Below, piece by piece: positions 48,424 through 60,839 of a DNA stretch of 64,000 bases (positions are counted from its first letter, which is position 1; each line of letters begins with the position of its first letter). The translations under genes and the position numbers were made by a program. The notes beneath the pieces were generated by a model, which searched no databases, was not told where the DNA came from, and was given only the letters and a program-made list of their open reading frames with translations. The DNA lies in NCBI RefSeq assembly GCF_030052815.1, contig NC_079499.1, positions 86,777,183 through 86,841,182 on the forward strand, read 5' to 3'. Source of the stretch: Hevea brasiliensis (lineage: Eukaryota; Streptophyta; Magnoliopsida; Malpighiales; Euphorbiaceae).

Positions 48424-50166
48424 CCAACAGATCAAATGGATATAGATCCATCTAGTTAACCTACACCTATTGATGAAACATCTACAGTAATTTCTCACAG
48501 ATCGACTAGGATATCTCACCCATCAGAGAGATATGGTTTTCTTCATTAAAATGAACAAGAGTTGTTTACTCATGAAGAAATAGATCACGAAGATGATCCT
48601 CTTACCTATGAAGAAGCTATATCAGATATAGACTCTTCAAAATGGATTAAAGCTATGAAATCTGAAATTGATTCCATGCATAAGAACCAAGTTTGGGATC
48701 TTGTTGACCCACCTGAAGGTATTGTACCTATAGGGAATAAATGGGTTTTCAAGAAGAAAATTGGTTTTGATGGAAAGGTAGAGACCTATAAAGCAAGGCT
48801 AGTTGTGAAAGGGTTTCGCCAAAGGCAAGGAATAGACTATGAGGAGATTTTTTTGCCTGTTGCCATGCTTAAATCAATTAGGATTTTATTAGCAATAGCT
48901 GCATGCTATGATTATGAGATTTGACAAATGGATGTCAAAATAGGTTTTCTCAATGGAAACATTAATGAAAACATTTTCATGGAACAACCTAGGGGTTTTG
49001 AATCCCAAGATGGTTCCAAGGTATGCAAGCTAAAATGATCCATTTATGGGTTGAAACAAGCTTCGAGGAGTTGGAACATCCATTTTGATAAAGTCATTAA
49101 ATCATTTGATTTTATAAAAAATGTGGATGAGCCATATGTATATAAGAAGGTTAGTGAGAGTATTGTCACTTTCCTTATTTTATATGTATATGACATTTTA
49201 TTGATAGGTAATGACATAGGTATGTTGACAACTGTCAAGGTATGGTTGTCAAATACATTCTCCATGAAAGACTTAGGGGAGGCAACCTATATTCTTGGAA
49301 TTTGCATCTATAGAGATAGAGCAAAGAATAATTGGTTTATCCCAAAGTCTATACTTAGAAAAGGTGTTAAAGATGTTTAACATGGTTAATTCCAAGAGAG
49401 GATTGTTACCAGTAAGACATGGTATCAACCTTTCTAAAGAGATGTCTCCAAAGACACTAGAAGAAAGAGATAAAATGGTCAGGATTTCATATGCTTCGGC
49501 TATTGGAAGTTTAATGTATGTAATATTGTGTACTAGGCCAGATATCGCATATGTTGTTAGTTTGACTAGCAGGTTTCAATCCAATCCAGGTTTGGAACAC
49601 TGGATAGCTATCAAGAATATCCTTAAGTACTTGAGAAGAACTAAGGATTTATTCTTGATTTATGGAGGTGGTGACCTGCAATTGGATGGTTATATTGATT
49701 CTGATTTTCAATCAGATATCGATGATAGAAAGTCTACTCTGGGTTTATGTTCATTTATAATGGAGGTGCAGTCAGTTGGAAGATTTCCAAATAGAGTACG
49801 ACTGCTGATTCCACTACAGAGGCCGAGTACATTGCTGCATCAAATGTTGTAAAAGAGGTTGTTTGGATAAAGAAGTTCATGATAGAACTTGCAGTAGTTC
49901 CTTCCATTGAGTCAGCAGTTCCTCTCTACTGTGATAACAATGGAGCGGTCATACAAGCTAAGGAACCCCTGTCTCACCAGAAATCCAAACACATAGAAAG
50001 GCGCTACCACATTATCAGAGAGATAGTTGGGCGAGGCGATGTAGCCATGCAGAAAATATCATCAGCCGAAAATATAGCTAATCCATTCACAAAGCCTATG
50101 TCACAAACTCAGTTAGACCGACATCTTGAGAAGATGGGTCTACGATATTGTAATGAATGGCTCTAG
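48424..50166 (+). pseudogene. Copia 2 reverse transcriptase and RNase H
   Basis: WIKAMKSEIDSMHKNQVWDL, GNKWVFKKKIGFDGKVETYK, then a stop near 48925 and QMDVKIGFLNGN. YGLKQASRSWN is followed by ILYVYDILLIGND, where YVDD has become YVYD. RNase H text: LCTRPDIAYVVSLTSRFQSN, YIDSDFQSDIDDRKSTLG, then after a frame break CDNNGAVIQAKEPLSHQKSK, HIERRYHIIREIVGRGDVAM and KMGLRYCNEWL with the natural stop at 50166. At least three frame changes and four stops show it is dead. Confidence 0.88.
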
Positions 50167-50180
50167 TGCTAGTGGGAGAT

Positions 50181-51972
50181 TGTTGGTAGTATGCCCTAGA
50201 GCATATCATTTTGTATGTATCTTGTACATATTTTATTAATAAAAAGGCATTTTCACTTTTCAGTTTACATAAACTATTTATGTGTAATTGAAAAGGTTCA
50301 TTGATATTTTGTTAGAAATCCTATTCTTAAGTTGTTAAGAATATGGTGACAGTATTTTTAGCACAAAGTATCATAAACCGGTTCACAATCGTGGATACTT
50401 CACAAAGAATATGACTTATCCAGAAAGATTGTAATCATGTTTGTTTCCAAGGTATTTATATGAGATATAAATAAGGTGGAGTGGTGAGTCTCATGCCACA
50501 TAACAAACATGATAGGCACTTATACATGATAAGTAGGCCGAACTAGTGACGCATATGACAAGTACATGAAGTTTACTTTTGTCAATGCATTGTCATATAC
50601 CATATCAGTGCATATAATCTTTAGACCTGAGATAACACAATTATCTTGTATATAGGCAGTTTGAGTTTGATACTACTTTCATACTTGTACTGTGTATGGG
50701 TATATGGGCATGTGTTGGCTCCTACTAGTTATATATAGAGATAGGTGTTGATCAAGATGGAATTCGTTACCCTAACTAAATAGGGATAAAATCCTATGTT
50801 CATTTAATTGTTCTTGATGTTTCAAGTTCCTGGCCAGGACAGACAGATTTAGTCAGAAAAGAGTTTCTGATAAGAAAATATAATTAATCAAGAACTGGAA
50901 TTAATAGAGAATATAATATTCATAGCAAATGGGGTTTGACATTAATCATGACTCTAGCTCAAATTGGGATTTTGTAACGGAGAGATTCCAGTGCATGGTA
51001 ACATATGATTAAAGGTTCATTCAAGGTATTCCTTATTACTGATTGGGTGGCCATGGTATACTATGTTAGGTATCAACCATGGTCTATGAGATGTCTGTAA
51101 TGATTTAGAGAAATTATTTATGGTAAGAAAGAGTTCTAATGATATTAAGAGTTAATATCATTTCTCATTGCCAATAAGTAATGGGCCTAGTAAGTCACAC
51201 ATCTACACAAGTTAATCACCATTTAAAATGTGATTTAATTGATTAATTAAAAAGTTTAATTAATTAATTAATTAAAGAGGTTTGGTTTGCAATAAGATTG
51301 CAAAGTCCCTAGCACGACTTAAAACTAAATCTAGGTTATTGGATGTATCGTATAAATTAAATTTATATTTAATTTGATTAAATATGAATTTAATTATGAT
51401 AAATTAATTAATAGAGATTAATTAATTAATTAATAGAGATAAATTAATTAATTAATTTATATTTGATATAGATTGATTTAAAGAGGAGAAATTATAATTT
51501 TGGGTTGAGAACTCAAATTAAAAAGTAAGAGCAAATTGGTCTTTTCACATGGTGATATGTGGCACCATGAGATGGTGATGTAAATGGTCTTTGCCAATGT
51601 GGGATTTGCCTAAGGGACGCATCGGCAAAGCACGGAGATGGTCTTTGGTTCAAAAAGTAATGATATATAAAATAGGGGAACTAATCACTAGAGACGCCTT
51701 TTGGTTGAATGGCCTACAGAGTTGGAAGAACTCCAGGGTTAAGCGTGCTCGCTTGAGAGAAATCCTAGGATGGATGACCTCTTGGGAAGTTCTCCATTCC
51801 ACCTATGGGACAAAACCGTGAGGTTTATGGTCAAAGCGAATAATTCCTCTAGTGGTTAGAGCCCAATCATTATAAAATATGTTTTGGTATGCAATTAGGC
51901 ATTGAAAATTGATTAGGACCATAAGACACTTGGTATGGTGCATGTAACCTTAGAAATAATTTTTGAAATGCA
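50181..51972 (+). repeat. Copia 2 3' LTR
   Basis: Starts TGTTGGTAGTATGCCC directly after the purine tract gtgggagat (50172-50180). It ends near ...gaaatgca at 51972, before Athila B protease text resumes. The right edge is uncertain by about 15 bp because the paired LTR is missing. Repeated ttaattaattaatta blocks at 51235-51460 are AT-rich filler. Confidence 0.75.
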
Positions 51973-52287
51973 AGGTTCTAATACCCTTTAATCCATCTTC
52001 CACTCCTTCAATCTCATGGCATCAAAAATATTAAAATGCACAATTTCACCATCAAATTTCATAGTGAGAGAACCATCATGCACATCAGTCTTAGTTCTTG
52101 AAGTACTAAAAAATGGTCTTCCTAACAATATAGGTGCAGTATTAGGAGAATTTTCATCCTCCATATCCAAAATATAAAAATCAATCGGGAAAACCAATTC
52201 ATTGAGTTGAACCAAAACATCCTCAATTACCCCATCAGGATATGCATTAGATCTATCAATTAGCTATATGATAATTTCTTTCAAAGG
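51973..52287 (-). pseudogene. Athila B protease, second part
   Basis: On the minus strand: LIDRSNAYPDGVIEDVLVQL, NELVFPIDFYILDMEDENSP, APILLGRPFFSTSRTKTDVH, DGSLTMKFDGEIVHFNIFDA. The ILLGRPF and DVHDG patterns are typical of Athila protease. The start is at the AAAGG target site and one stop lies near 52265. Confidence 0.87.
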
Positions 52288-52726
52288 TGTAACATCCTCA
52301 TTTTAGCTAGTCCGTACAATCTACTGTTCCGGTGACCAGTGTCGATCCGGACAGCTAGAACGTTCGGAAAAATATTTAAACTAAAGTGAGGAACTAAAAA
52401 TTAACTCAAATAATTAATAAGAAAAAAATTTAGGAAAAATTATAAAATAATTTTTGGGACTCTAGAGAAGGGTCATTGAGGCTCTTATGGCATTAGAATG
52501 CCAAGAAAATACTTAGAAAAATTTTTCAATCGGTAAAGACAATTTTGGCCCTTTAAGCCAAACGGAGGGCATTTTGGTCATTTCGTCTTCAGATATGATT
52601 TTTGGGCCAACTTTTCCAATTAAATAAATAATTTATATAACATAAAATATGATTAAATGTTGTTAAAAATTTAATTGAAATTAATTGGACAAGAAAAGGA
52701 TGGAAAAATGAAAAAAATTGAAATTA

Positions 52727-52800
52727 TGACATCATAAGGATGTCATTAAAAGTCTCAAACCAAATCAAGTGTTGACACATGTCACCAAGGTCTATAAAGA
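52727..52800 (+). promoter_or_regulatory. Putative LTR promoter
   Basis: TGACATC-ataag-GATGTCA, then a ccaaat motif, then TATAAAGA at 52793-52800. It occupies the same place and order as 35903-35980. Confidence 0.55.
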
Positions 52801-53494
52801 GACTAAATGGGCAGAAATTGAAGAAGAAAAATCAGACCTCCTCTCTCTTCTTCTCCTTGACGTAAAACCTCCACCATTGCCCTCCATAACCAAGCTTTAC
52901 CCAAGCTTGATTTCTTGGGTTTCTATCCATTAAAACTTAAATTTCTCAACACAAAAACTTGCTCTTACACCTTGGTGATTCTTTTGGGAGCAAAAAGAAG
53001 AGGAAAACAAGAGCTTTAACAAATGGGAAAATCTCACTCCTTTGAGGTTAGTGACCCAACCATGAATTTTTCTTTAAATTCATGTTAAGAACTTTGAATA
53101 TGTGTAAATTGCAAAGAAAAATTGTTGAATACCATTGGGATGGAAACCCTAGATTTTTGGTAGCCATAATTAGGTTTTGATTGTGTTGAGTTTAATGAAA
53201 TTAAAAGACTATCATGGCTGCCCATAATATGTATTTACTAAGTGGATTGAAGAAATGCAATGAAAATGCATGAAGGGTAATGTGTGAGTTAGGGTTTGAG
53301 GTGGAAATATGGGATTTTGACCATGTGATGATGAAAATAGGTTTTAATGGTCAATTAGTGACCATTTAGTTCTGTTTAAATTAAAAATAAAGTGTGTTGA
53401 GTGATGGGATTGGGTTTGGTGTGGCCGCCATGAAAGTGACCTACAGAATGGAGTGACCTGCAGAATTGGACTTGAGTCCAGCAGGTTTGAGCAG

Positions 53495-54085
53495 CCATAA
53501 CTTAAATTGTGGAGGTTCAATTGGTGCAAGGCCAATTGAACATGAAACTAGACACATAATGGCACAACTTTGGTGAAGAAACCATGCCCATAAAACCAAA
53601 CCAAGTGGACCAAAAGCTTGCCTTAATTCGGGTGACCTGCAGTCTATTTCTGCAGAATGACCAAATGAATAGTGATTGTTCATTTAGCCATAACTCAATG
53701 TAGAAAGGTCCAATTGACCTGAAATTTTACCAAAAACAAGTTGAGATATAGACCAACAACTTTCATGGAGGAATCTAACCCAAATTATGACCAGAACCTA
53801 TCCAACAAGTGAGTTGCAGTCACTATTCACTGCACTATAGATATGGTCAGTTCAGAAAAATTTCAATCCGGCCAGTTGTGATTTTTGGACCATAACTTGA
53901 GCTACAAAACTCCAAATGGAGTGATTCAAAAACGGAAATTCAACTAGACAAAATAAGGAACAACTTTCATGTTGATCATTTTTCCAAAGTCTCACTGCAA
54001 AATTGACCAATGGAACAGTAAAAATAAGGTATGAAAACTGAAAATTCTGCTCAATCAATATTAATCTTAGAAATGGTTTTGGCAA
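53495..54085 (+). repeat. Three degenerate ~195-200 bp internal LTR repeats
   Basis: cataact motifs at about 53495, 53689 and 53891 (spacing 194 and 202) start each block. Each block reaches a caactttcatg or caactttggtg motif about 70-90 bp later. Confidence 0.62.
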
Positions 54086-54697
54086 CCAAAACCAACAAGT
54101 TTAAAATGCAAAATGTGGTATGTTGGTGATATTAGAACCAATGTACCTATTGCCTATGCAAAAGTCAACATTTTGGTTGACTAATAAAGTGAATAGTAAC
54201 ACCAAAACTTGAAATTCAAAAATTGTGAAACTTAAAAGTGTAAAATGCCCTAGTATACCTAACAAGATTGGTTTGGATAGCTTGGCATGCCAATAGGGTT
54301 CTGTTAGCAGTACTGCATATAGCTTTATGCCATTCTGTGTTTTATGGCTCCTATGCCATTCTGTGACATAATAGCCTTTGGCTATGTTATTTGAGTTGAT
54401 ATACTTGGGTTTTAACCCTGATAATTATTATAGCTTATTAGTTGTTCTGTTGCACACTGGAAGACACAGTCTGACCAATGGTGTGATGGTCTGAGGTACT
54501 TAGTACCCAGTGCCAGTTTACCCGTTTATCCAGGCCAGTCAACTAGTATGGGTTACTCGGGCAATGATAATAAACCTTATCAAATTTTAAGTGAATAATA
54601 CTACAAATAATACAAGAAATTAAGTCTACCTAAAAATGAAATCATACATTCTGCATAATTATTTTATTCTATTTTATTTTATTTTATATTGTCACCA

Positions 54698-54715
54698 CTA
54701 AGCAGAATTGCTTAG
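54698..54715 (+). other. Conserved LTR stem-loop
   Basis: CTAAGC-agaatt-GCTTAG, perfect stem between caccac... and gcgcgtcgc. Confidence 0.6.
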
Positions 54716-55354
54716 CGCGTCGCTTTTGCCATGCGCAGGTACTGGAGACCTAGCTAGGGAGCTCAGCAGACATCAGACGGGGTGAGTCTTCAAAGCTGTA
54801 TCAGGAGTCTAGAGTCACCTCACATCTGCACTGCATATGGTAGGACATTAGGACTATAGGTGGCCCTTTTGTATTTTGCATTTTGTATTAGTTTGGATTG
54901 TAACTATAAACACCTGTAATTATGTATTAATGTAAACATATGAAATTTCATATTATTGATATTTTCTGCATTATATATGTTGATAAATGAAATGTTGAGA
55001 ATTAATTATGAATATGCTTCAAGTGATGAAGTGAACAGAAAAATTTTGAAAATAGTATTGTGATTTGAGATTGAGATTTTGAGATTGACTTGAATGTGTA
55101 TAATGGAGTTTGAATTTGGAAATTATTTTGGAAGTGTTTTTAAATAGGTTTAGAAGAACTGTTTTTCCAATTTGCAATCGGCACTCTGCCGAATTTTCTA
55201 TAAAATTTATGAATAAATTCAGAATTATCAAAATTGAAAATAAATGAATTATAAAGGGATAAATTGTAATAGAAACATAAATTGGTGCTCCGGCACACTG
55301 GGTGACATAACTTGCTCGGCTACACTGTAGAAGGGTAAGGGGTGTCACAAAAGG

Positions 55355-55760
55355 CCCAAGATTTAAAGAAGCATAAATGGATCTAGGCATGACATTAATA
55401 GATGCTCACAAATCTAACATAGCTCTCTTAAATTTAGTATTACCAATTTTGCATGGAACAGTAAATGTACCTGGATCTTTGAATTTGAGAGGTAATTTCT
55501 TTTGTATCACAGCAGAAACATTCTCCCCCACACTTACCTTCTCATTAGCTTTTAGCTTTATTTTGGATGTGCATAACTCGTTGAGAAATTTTGCATATCT
55601 TGGCACTTGCTTGATTACATCCAAAAGAGGGATGTTGATCTCCTCCTTTGTGAACATATCCAAAATCTCCTTTTCTTGCTCTTCTTTCTTCGCCTTTACA
55701 AACTTGCTAGGAAAGGGACGTATAGGCTTATAATCTGAGAGAGATGTGAAAGGACTTATC
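55355..55760 (-). pseudogene. Athila B protease, first part
   Basis: On the minus strand: PIRPFPSKFVKAKKEEQEKE, ILDMFTKEEINIPLLDVIKQ, VPRYAKFLNELCTSKIKL, KLPLKFKDPGTFTVPCKIGN, then MLDLGASINVMPRSIYASLN. DLGAS is the aspartic-protease active site and is intact. It ends at the AAAGG target site and continues in frame at 52287. Confidence 0.9.
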
Positions 55761-57130
55761 TTTAAATGGACTTCTGCCTCTTACTCTTCATCCTTGTTTT
55801 TATTAACAACTTTTTCTTTTTCAACTCTATGGTCAACCTTTTATTCAGTTTGAGTCTCCTTGTTTGGTGCTTCCACTTCCTTGCCACTTCTCAACATAAT
55901 TGCACATGCATTCTCTTTTGGGTTCTTAATTGGTTGAGAAGGAAGCTTACTAGACCCTTGTGCTTCTAATTTGCTAATTGATGTCACTAGCTAGCTCATT
56001 TGATTCTCTAAATTCTAGATACTTGCCCTTGTCTCTTTTTAAAAATTCATAGTATTAATAGCAAGAGAATTGACAATATCCTCTAAAGACATACCTTGAT
56101 CTTGAGCTGTTAGTTGTGGTTGCCTTTGAAACTAAGGTTGCACTTGGTTTAAATTAGGGGGTCGATTAGGAAAGGCGTTCCTTTATGCTTAATTGCTATA
56201 GCTAAGGTTAGGATTATCCCTCCATCCTTGATTGTATGTGTTTGTATAAGGATCATACTTCTTTTTGGTGGACTAGAAAATCCTCCAATTGCATGCTCAA
56301 TGGAATCCTCTTACAATGTAAGACACATCAGTTGGATGTCCTTGTGCTAAACATATACCACATGTCCTCACTTATTGCACATTCCCTATAACCAATTGGC
56401 TAACAAGTGAAGTCACACTAGCTATTTGATTTTCTAAGGAAGATGTACATACCTCATTGACTTTTCTTGTTGGTGGATCATTCTTTACTGCAAACTGTTG
56501 TGAATTTGCAGCCATGTTTGATATTAAGTTCTTTGTTGCTTTAGGTGTTTTATATACAAAGCACCTCTGCTAGCTGCATCTATCACGCCTCTGTCAGTAA
56601 GAAGAAAACCTTCATAAAAATATTAAATGAGTAGTTGGTTACTTATTTGATGATATTGATAACTTGCACACAATCTCTTAAATCTCTCCCAATACTCATG
56701 TAATAACTCCCCATTATACTACCTTATGCCACAAATATCTTTTCTGATATTGGTTGCCTTTAAAACTGGAAAGTACTTCTCTAAGAATAACCACTTTATG
56801 TCATTCAATGTATTTATGGAGCCAGAAGGTAGATAGTAGAGCCAATCTTTAGCTGTATCACTTAATGAGAATGGGAATGCTCTCAACTTAAGTTGCTCCT
56901 CTATAATACATGTAGGTTTCATGCTTAAACACACAACAAGGAACTCCTTAAGGTGTTTATGAGGATCCTCACCTACAAGACCACGAAAAGTAGGCAATAA
57001 GTGAATTAAGCCAGATTTCAATTCAAAAGGTACTGTAAGTGTAGGGTATTAAATGCATAATGGTTGTTGGTTCATGTAAGGAGTTGAAAACTCCTTGATG
57101 GTGCGATTCTCATTAGCATTAGTAGCCATG
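55761..57130 (-). pseudogene. Athila B gag
   Basis: On the minus strand: KSGLIHLLPTFRGLVGEDPH, KHLKEFLVVC, LRAFPFSLSDTAKDWLYYLP, then ICGIRQYNGELLHEYWERFK after a frame break at about 56719. YFYEGFLLTDRGVIDAA follows. A zinc knuckle reads CGICLAQGHPTDVS with the last cysteine now serine (about 56340-56375), followed by GWRDNPNLSY and a glutamine-rich linker. At least three frame changes and several stops are present. Confidence 0.86.
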
Positions 57131-57378
57131 ATTTCTAATTCTGAATCATTGATGAATATGAAGGTTCTTGCTCAAAAGATGAGAAGGAATCACTTGTGAT
57201 TCATTTCCAATAAACGTTTCAGTTTTGAATGGAGTGGATGATTTAGCTTGATGCTTGACAAATTCCCTGATACGTTTAAGCCTTGTATCAAGTTCTTCTT
57301 TAGAAATGCAACCTAAAAATAAACATAAAAACTAATATAAACATATTTGAATTCAAGTTTAAAACAAATAACAATCAC

Positions 57379-57396
57379 TCCCCAGCAACAGTGCCA
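57379..57396 (-). other. Athila B primer-binding site (tRNA-Asp type)
   Basis: TGGCACTGTTGCTGGGGA on the minus strand differs at three places (C/T or G/A changes) from TGGCGCCGTTGCCGGGGA, the Asp-tRNA site used by Athila elements. Confidence 0.78.
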
Positions 57397-57404
57397 AAAT
57401 TTAA

Positions 57405-59287
57405 TGCGTGCTAAATACGCCAATTAAAAATACTCTACCTTAACTACTTGTATATAAGGTAAGTAGAGATCAATTCCATAGGGAATGAGTAAATGTAAAT
57501 AAGAAAATAGATCTTAGAGAAGCAAACAAATAAAAGAAACTTAAAACAGACAAACTAAACACCTAATCTATCAGACTGAATATGCAAAGTAAATAAAAGG
57601 AGGTTTTGATTTGTATTTGCTAAATTACTAAAGCCAAAATAATAATGCTAGAATATAAACTAAGGCTAATGACACTTATGAATAGTCAACACAACCTGAT
57701 TGCAACAAATTCAGTAGAGAGGGTGTATCCACCATGTAAGATGTATCAACCATTGACTAAAGATAGAAATTTATTCAATTGAGTAAATTGGTTATAGAAG
57801 TTAACAACTTTCTTATCTTTCCTTACAGATTAGATTAACCAGGAAGTGCTCTATAATTAATCCCTTATCATCACACTCAATCTAAGACTAGAGCAGCTTA
57901 TAATTAAGTTTAATGGTAGCATTGATCATTAAAAAGACATCCCAATTTAAGGTAACAAACTCATTTAGCATGGTTCATTCAACCTAGACACTCATCTTTA
58001 TAATGAAATAAATCATTATGTGCTACTTATAGTCAGATTATTTAAGCTATTACATACTCAAATTATCTTAACTTAGCAATATATTTTCATGCATAATTAA
58101 TTAGTTAACCACCCTAACTAACCATACATTCAACATTCATAATATAAATCAAAAGAAAAATGATACTCAATATAGAACAGTCTGAATTTTATTAAACTCA
58201 AATCAAAGTCTCATGGTAACATGTTCTATGGCTTCAACTATCTCCCTACTGAATTGCAAAACTACTCACACATAACTAAGAACATTAAACATAAATAAAG
58301 TAACAAAAGAAGAGATAAAAGCATGTTGCCCCTTTTAGAAGTAATTTGAACAACTTGGATATGATGTTGATGATGATGCTATGCACTCTAAAGGATGTAG
58401 AAGTGGTCCACAAGGCTTGAAGAAGAAGAAATCACGCTAGCAACTAGATCAAACAGTTGATATCTTTGAATGTACAAAGTGGGAATTTGGCCACTATGAG
58501 TAGAAGAGAATTTTTATTGCTCCATATCTATATTTTGGACCCTTTTTATATAGAAAAATAGGTTAACTAAGACTTTAGATCTGATTTAGAAGTCCAAGTT
58601 ACATTTTAACTTAAAACTCTCTCAAGAATCCTAGTTAAAGTAGGAAAACATGTTAAAAATAACTCTCCTTGTACAGATCTACCACTTGTATGACCTTAGG
58701 GACCCACACACCTCTATTTTATTTATTTTTGGCCTTAAATAAAATAATTAAACTTGCCAATTAAGGCCCTAACTCCTGATCTCACATAACTAACCATAAA
58801 GAGCCCAAACACACTCAACATGTGACTCTCAATGTAATCTGACCCAATTGCTCTCATTTTTCATATATCACCTCAAAATATATCAACTAAGGTCCATATA
58901 AGCTCTCAAGGTCAGATTCACACTCTAAACAGTAGATCACATACAAGCTCTATTAAGGCTGTCCAAAGAAGCTCAACATGGATTGATGTTTGAATTTATT
59001 TGTTTTTCACCATAGGTCTCCAAATACCATGAATAAGATACCTCTGAGCCCATTTTTTCATTGGCTAAGTCCTCATCAAAATCGCAGCTCTTTTTGCCTT
59101 AAAATGCATGATGTATGCTTTGCTTCTTTTTGTGCTCAATTCACCTCTTTATGCTTTATAAGCTCTTACATGCTCTTGTAAACACCTAATAACATATAAA
59201 CAAGCATTAATGATCTAATTAAACAAGAAACAAACTCAAAAGACTAAGCATGTAATGATAAAGATATGACATTTTAAGCAACTATCA
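57405..59287 (-). repeat. Athila B 5' LTR
   Basis: TGCGTGCTAAATACGCC at the left and ...AAGCAACTATCA at the right, 1883 bp. It is placed by the PBS at 57379-57396. The sense start TGATAGTTGCTTAAAATG is typical of Athila. No ORF in it is credible. The flank ataat at 59288 has no partner because the 3' LTR is lost. Confidence 0.75.
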
Positions 59288-59828
59288 ATAATGTACACCC
59301 CTAGACGGTGGTTGATTGCCTCTAAATTGGGATATTTGTGTTTACCTTATGTCCCCTCCCAACTCACTTACATTGTGTCCCCACCTGACTCACTTGGATT
59401 CTTATTTTATAAATGTCTCCTAAATGTTCCATATCCACCTCTGTTTGAAATTTTTTAGATATCTCCTAAATTTGTCATGGATAATTTCTCAATAGATAGA
59501 CTTTTATTTTATCTGATCAAATTCTCATATAGGAAATTTGGCTACAATGAAAGAAAACATTTTTTTAGGTTAAATTACTATTTATTTCAATCCTAAAATG
59601 AAATTGGGTGAAATTACTAATAAAATTTTACTTTTCAAAAAATTTTAAAAAAGAAAAAAAATCCAAAGGCCCAAATAGACTCTATAATTTATCTCACAAT
59701 CAATTGAGCCCTTAAACAAAGTTTGAGGTCAATTAAGTCATTGACATGCAGAGGTCTTATTACTACGATGAGTAGTTTCATCTTGTTAGGTAACAAGTGA
59801 GGTAGTGTAGAGGGTATCGAGTGGTTCA
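59288..59828. other. Anonymous sequence, possibly a LINE 5' region
   Basis: No coding frame. The stretch just before 59829 (G-rich, gaggtagtg...) could be the 5' untranslated part of the LINE that follows. Confidence 0.35.
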
Positions 59829-60760
59829 TATGGCTTCGGCATTTGGTGGTGAGATCTCGAGTGGGTTGGATGGGTTATCTTTAGAAGAGGAAAAGGAAAA
59901 AGGGTTTGTGGTAGGAGGAGAGCTGGTGAGTGCTTATACGGTGGAGGCGGAGTTCTGTTTGGTTAGGAGATTCTTTAAGAAGAGGACAATGAATTTCAAT
60001 GCAATATGCCAGACTATAGCCTCTTTATGGCAACCATGCAAGGGTTTTAACATTAAGCAACTCAGTCTGGGGCTGTATCTATTCTAATTTTTTCATGAAT
60101 TGGACATTAACAGGGTCTTAGAGATGAGTCATGGACTTTTGACAATCATTTGCTCTTGCTTCACAAATTATGGCTGCGCAAGCAACCTCGTCAAGTACTT
60201 ATGTACCATATTTTAATATGGCTGCAAGTGCACATGATCTTGATGTGTTTTGTGTCTGAGCATATTAATATGTTAATTGGAAATCATGTGGGCTCTTATG
60301 CAGATTATGATCCTGAGAACTTCTCGAGCATGTGGAGGGGGCATTTGCATATTCAGGTTTAGTTAGAAGTAAGGGTTCCTTTAAAAAGATGAATGAATAA
60401 GAAAAAAAGGGGGGTGATTGGTTTTAGATTAGCTTTTAATATGAGCATTTGCCTAAGTTCTACTTTTGTGTGGGAAGATAGGACATGCTGAGAGGTTCTA
60501 TGATTACCTCCTTGTGTAAATGGTTCCAAACTGAAACATCTGTATGGTCTTGAGTTAAGGGTGATGAACCATAGAAGTTAAAGTATGATCAGTGAGAAGT
60601 GGCTTTGTTATTCCATGCTAGTGACTGAGGAGATGGAAGGGATAATCCAAGAGGGAACAGGATGGTTTGGGATGGTTGATGGTGAGGAAGGAAAGGTGGT
60701 TACTTCTCGTGCGATAGGGTGGACATGGGATGTAAAGAGAAAGGGCAGTTTGTAAGTGTT
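59829..60760 (+). pseudogene. L1-type LINE ORF1 (DUF4283-like), truncated
   Basis: Text: SGLDGLSLEEEKEKGF, FFKKRTMNFNAICQTIASLW, QPCKGFNIKQLSLGLYLF, then FFHELDINRVLEDESWTF, DNHLLLLHKLW, FVSEHINMLIGNHVGSYADY, DPENFSSMWRGHLHIQV. This is the DUF4283 domain found in plant L1 ORF1 proteins and related nucleic-acid-binding proteins. A broken CCHC-like segment and GxGW-type text follow to about 60760. Stops occur after LYLF and HIQV, with a frameshift near 60385. No endonuclease or reverse transcriptase follows, so only the 5' part is present. Confidence 0.78.
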
Positions 60761-60839
60761 TTACCATAAATATTGACCAGGTAGTTGCATGGGGAAATAG
60801 TTGTTGGTGATTAAAGGAAGAGGCAACATGATTGATATT

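Larger units (their letters stand above)
42962..51972 (+). mobile_element. Ty1/copia retrotransposon, copia 2, lacking its 5' end
   Basis: Order: gag, protease, integrase, reverse transcriptase, RNase H, PPT, 3' LTR. The 5' LTR and gag N-terminus should lie beyond the Tekay element but are gone. It is inserted in Athila B, whose protease resumes at about 51973. It is split by a solo LTR at 44427-47860. Confidence 0.86.
52288..55349 (+). mobile_element. Tekay-type solo LTR in Athila B protease
   Basis: Runs from TGTAACATCC to GGTGTCACA, 3062 bp, with AAAGG at 52283-52287 and 55350-55354. It has the same orientation and subfamily as 35360-38448 and lacks about 90 bp of the early LTR, near 52440. 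It has the clearest TATA box in the family and a perfect hairpin. Confidence 0.92.
51973..59287 (-). mobile_element. Athila-type gypsy element B, 5' half
   Basis: The minus-strand order is 5' LTR, tRNA-Asp-type PBS, gag, protease. It hosts a solo LTR (52288-55349) and copia 2. Reverse transcriptase onward is missing. Its LTR does not match the Athila A LTR, so A and B are two elements. Confidence 0.8.

Noticed and set aside
55377..55733. Plus-strand 118-codon frame
   Set aside because: It is the antisense shadow of the Athila B protease on the minus strand.
42962..59287. tRNA genes inferred from the TGGTATCAGAGC and TGGCGCC-like motifs
   Set aside because: These are primer-binding sites (complements of tRNA 3' ends) next to LTRs; no cloverleaf is present.
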